Shown here: one piece after another, positions 63,543 through 64,000 of the stretch
Position numbering within the stretch: the stretch's first letter is position 1
Layout: every line of letters begins with the position of its first letter
Assembly (NCBI GenBank): GCA_029392475.1
Contig: CP113940.1
Location: 1,178,001-1,242,000, forward strand
Length of the DNA stretch: 64,000 nucleotides
Source of the DNA: Streptococcaceae bacterium ESL0687
Lineage (GTDB): Bacteria; Bacillota; Bacilli; Lactobacillales; Streptococcaceae
Reading direction: 5' to 3'
Position numbers and translations under genes: made by a program
The notes under the pieces: model-generated
The model's input: only the letters and a program-made list of their open reading frames with translations
Database searches by the model: none
What the model was told of the DNA's origin: nothing

Positions 63543-64000
63543 TCAGGCTTTCCCATTTTTACTGGCCAGTTTAATGGTTAAATTACCTATTAATTGGGTT
63601 ATAAAGACCAATAAAAGAATTATCAATAGTGCAACAAGAGTTACATCATTGTGATATCTTTGATATCCCTTAGAGATGGCAAGCTGGCCAAGCCCACCAC
63701 CACCTACTGCACCAGCCATTGCAGTAAGTCCAATTATTGAAATCATTGTGAAATTACAAGCCCTGATAATAGGAACAAGTCCCTCTCTCAAATAAACCCT
63801 GAAAATAATTCCTGAATCACTAACACCCATTGATTTTGCGGCTTCAACAACTCCTGGATTAACCTCCAAAAGGGCATTTTGAATTTGACGGGCAAAGAAG
63901 GGAACAGTCCCTACAACTAGCGGTACAATAGCAGCTGTTGTTCCAACAATTGTTCCAACAATAAGCCTAGTGAAAGGAAAAATTACAGCAAGTAAGATAA
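63543..64000 (-). CDS. metI: Methionine ABC transporter permease MetI, C-terminal part
   Basis: The gene runs off the right edge; about 152 codons are present. It belongs to the MetI/MetP permease family of D/L-methionine importers. Visible: VPFFARQIQNALLEVNPGVVEAAKSMGVSD (EAA loop region, given in two parts), and SIIGLTAMAGAVGGGGLGQLAI followed by KGYQRYHNDVT, which is diagnostic. Several membrane helices. The apparent TTG start at 63869 is internal, as the family sequence continues upstream to the window end. The ATPase (MetN) and binding protein are expected outside the window, upstream. Confidence 0.9.
   Translation of the reverse strand, partial: ILLAVIFPFTRLIVGTIVGTTAAIVPLVVGTVPFFARQIQNALLEVNPGVVEAAKSMGVSDSGIIFRVYLREGLVPIIRACNFTMISIIGLTAMAGAVGGGGLGQLAISKGYQRYHNDVTLVALLIILLLVFITQLIGNLTIKLASKNGKA

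Noticed and set aside
1-64000. CRISPR arrays, insertion sequences, prophage, tRNA or rRNA genes
   Set aside because: No regularly spaced repeats, transposase or integrase genes, or tRNA/rRNA signatures were seen in a full read-through.

Overview
The window is a stretch of chromosome from a low-GC Gram-positive coccus of the family Streptococcaceae. The gene content fits Lactococcus or a close relative such as Pseudolactococcus or Floricoccus. Reasons: family-typical small proteins (DUF1912, DUF960, DUF1694/YueI, YlbF/YlbG, DUF1129), a homolactic/mixed-acid gene set (pyruvate formate-lyase, class II aldolase, acetate kinase, water-forming NADH oxidase), a short 4.5S-type SRP RNA beside tadA, and a divergent tyrS/pbp1b pair. 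The assignment is inferred from protein families; no database was searched. I saw no rRNA, tRNA, insertion sequence, prophage or CRISPR array.

Layout. 1-7.4 kb: the start of a yqgQ gene, dpr, comC (prepilin peptidase), dinB, pflB with a CcpA-type cre site, fba, an unknown 57-aa protein and a PD-(D/E)XK-like protein. 7.5-13.3 kb: a T-box-controlled operon of a YkgJ-like cysteine-rich protein and thrS, then mntH with a probable metal operator, ylbF-ylbG and a DUF1129 membrane protein. 13.3-20.6 kb: a TetR regulator with a palindromic operator facing a 14-TM drug exporter plus DUF4811 protein, then yunD-like nucleotidase/yutD/rlmN, and an orphan BlaI/CopY regulator behind a 0.6 kb AT-rich gap. 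20.6-31.4 kb: rsmD-coaD-sepM, a FlaR-like P-loop protein, a large HKD-nuclease/helicase/DUF3427 protein, valS with its own T-box, and rlmD-GNAT-DUF1912.

31.6-47 kb: noxE, a candidate unannotated small RNA, recX, rsuA, DUF960, comEB, the rpsF-ssb-rpsR operon with a structured leader, uppP, a lysine-riboswitch-controlled amino-acid ABC transporter, a THF-riboswitch-controlled folate ECF component (folT), ytxK-ackA, rpsO, def and tyrS. 47-64 kb: pbp1b, a cysteine desulfurase with thiI, an Na+/H+ antiporter, uspA, rpsA, rpmE2, murA, the nrnA-ytoI-GNAT group, yueI, the SRP RNA, tadA, an MBL hydrolase and the 3' part of a methionine ABC permease.

How the genes work together. Most of the window is housekeeping: translation (two T-box synthetases, ribosomal proteins, rRNA modification), central fermentation and redox balance, cell wall, and cofactor or amino-acid supply under riboswitch control. 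The least ordinary signals are a set of genes whose start codon lies 6-7 nt after a TATAAT box with no Shine-Dalgarno (rlmD, recX, pbp1b, yueI, perhaps the helicase), a possible small RNA between noxE and recX, and the HKD-nuclease/helicase protein, which has the architecture of a DNA-processing or defence enzyme.
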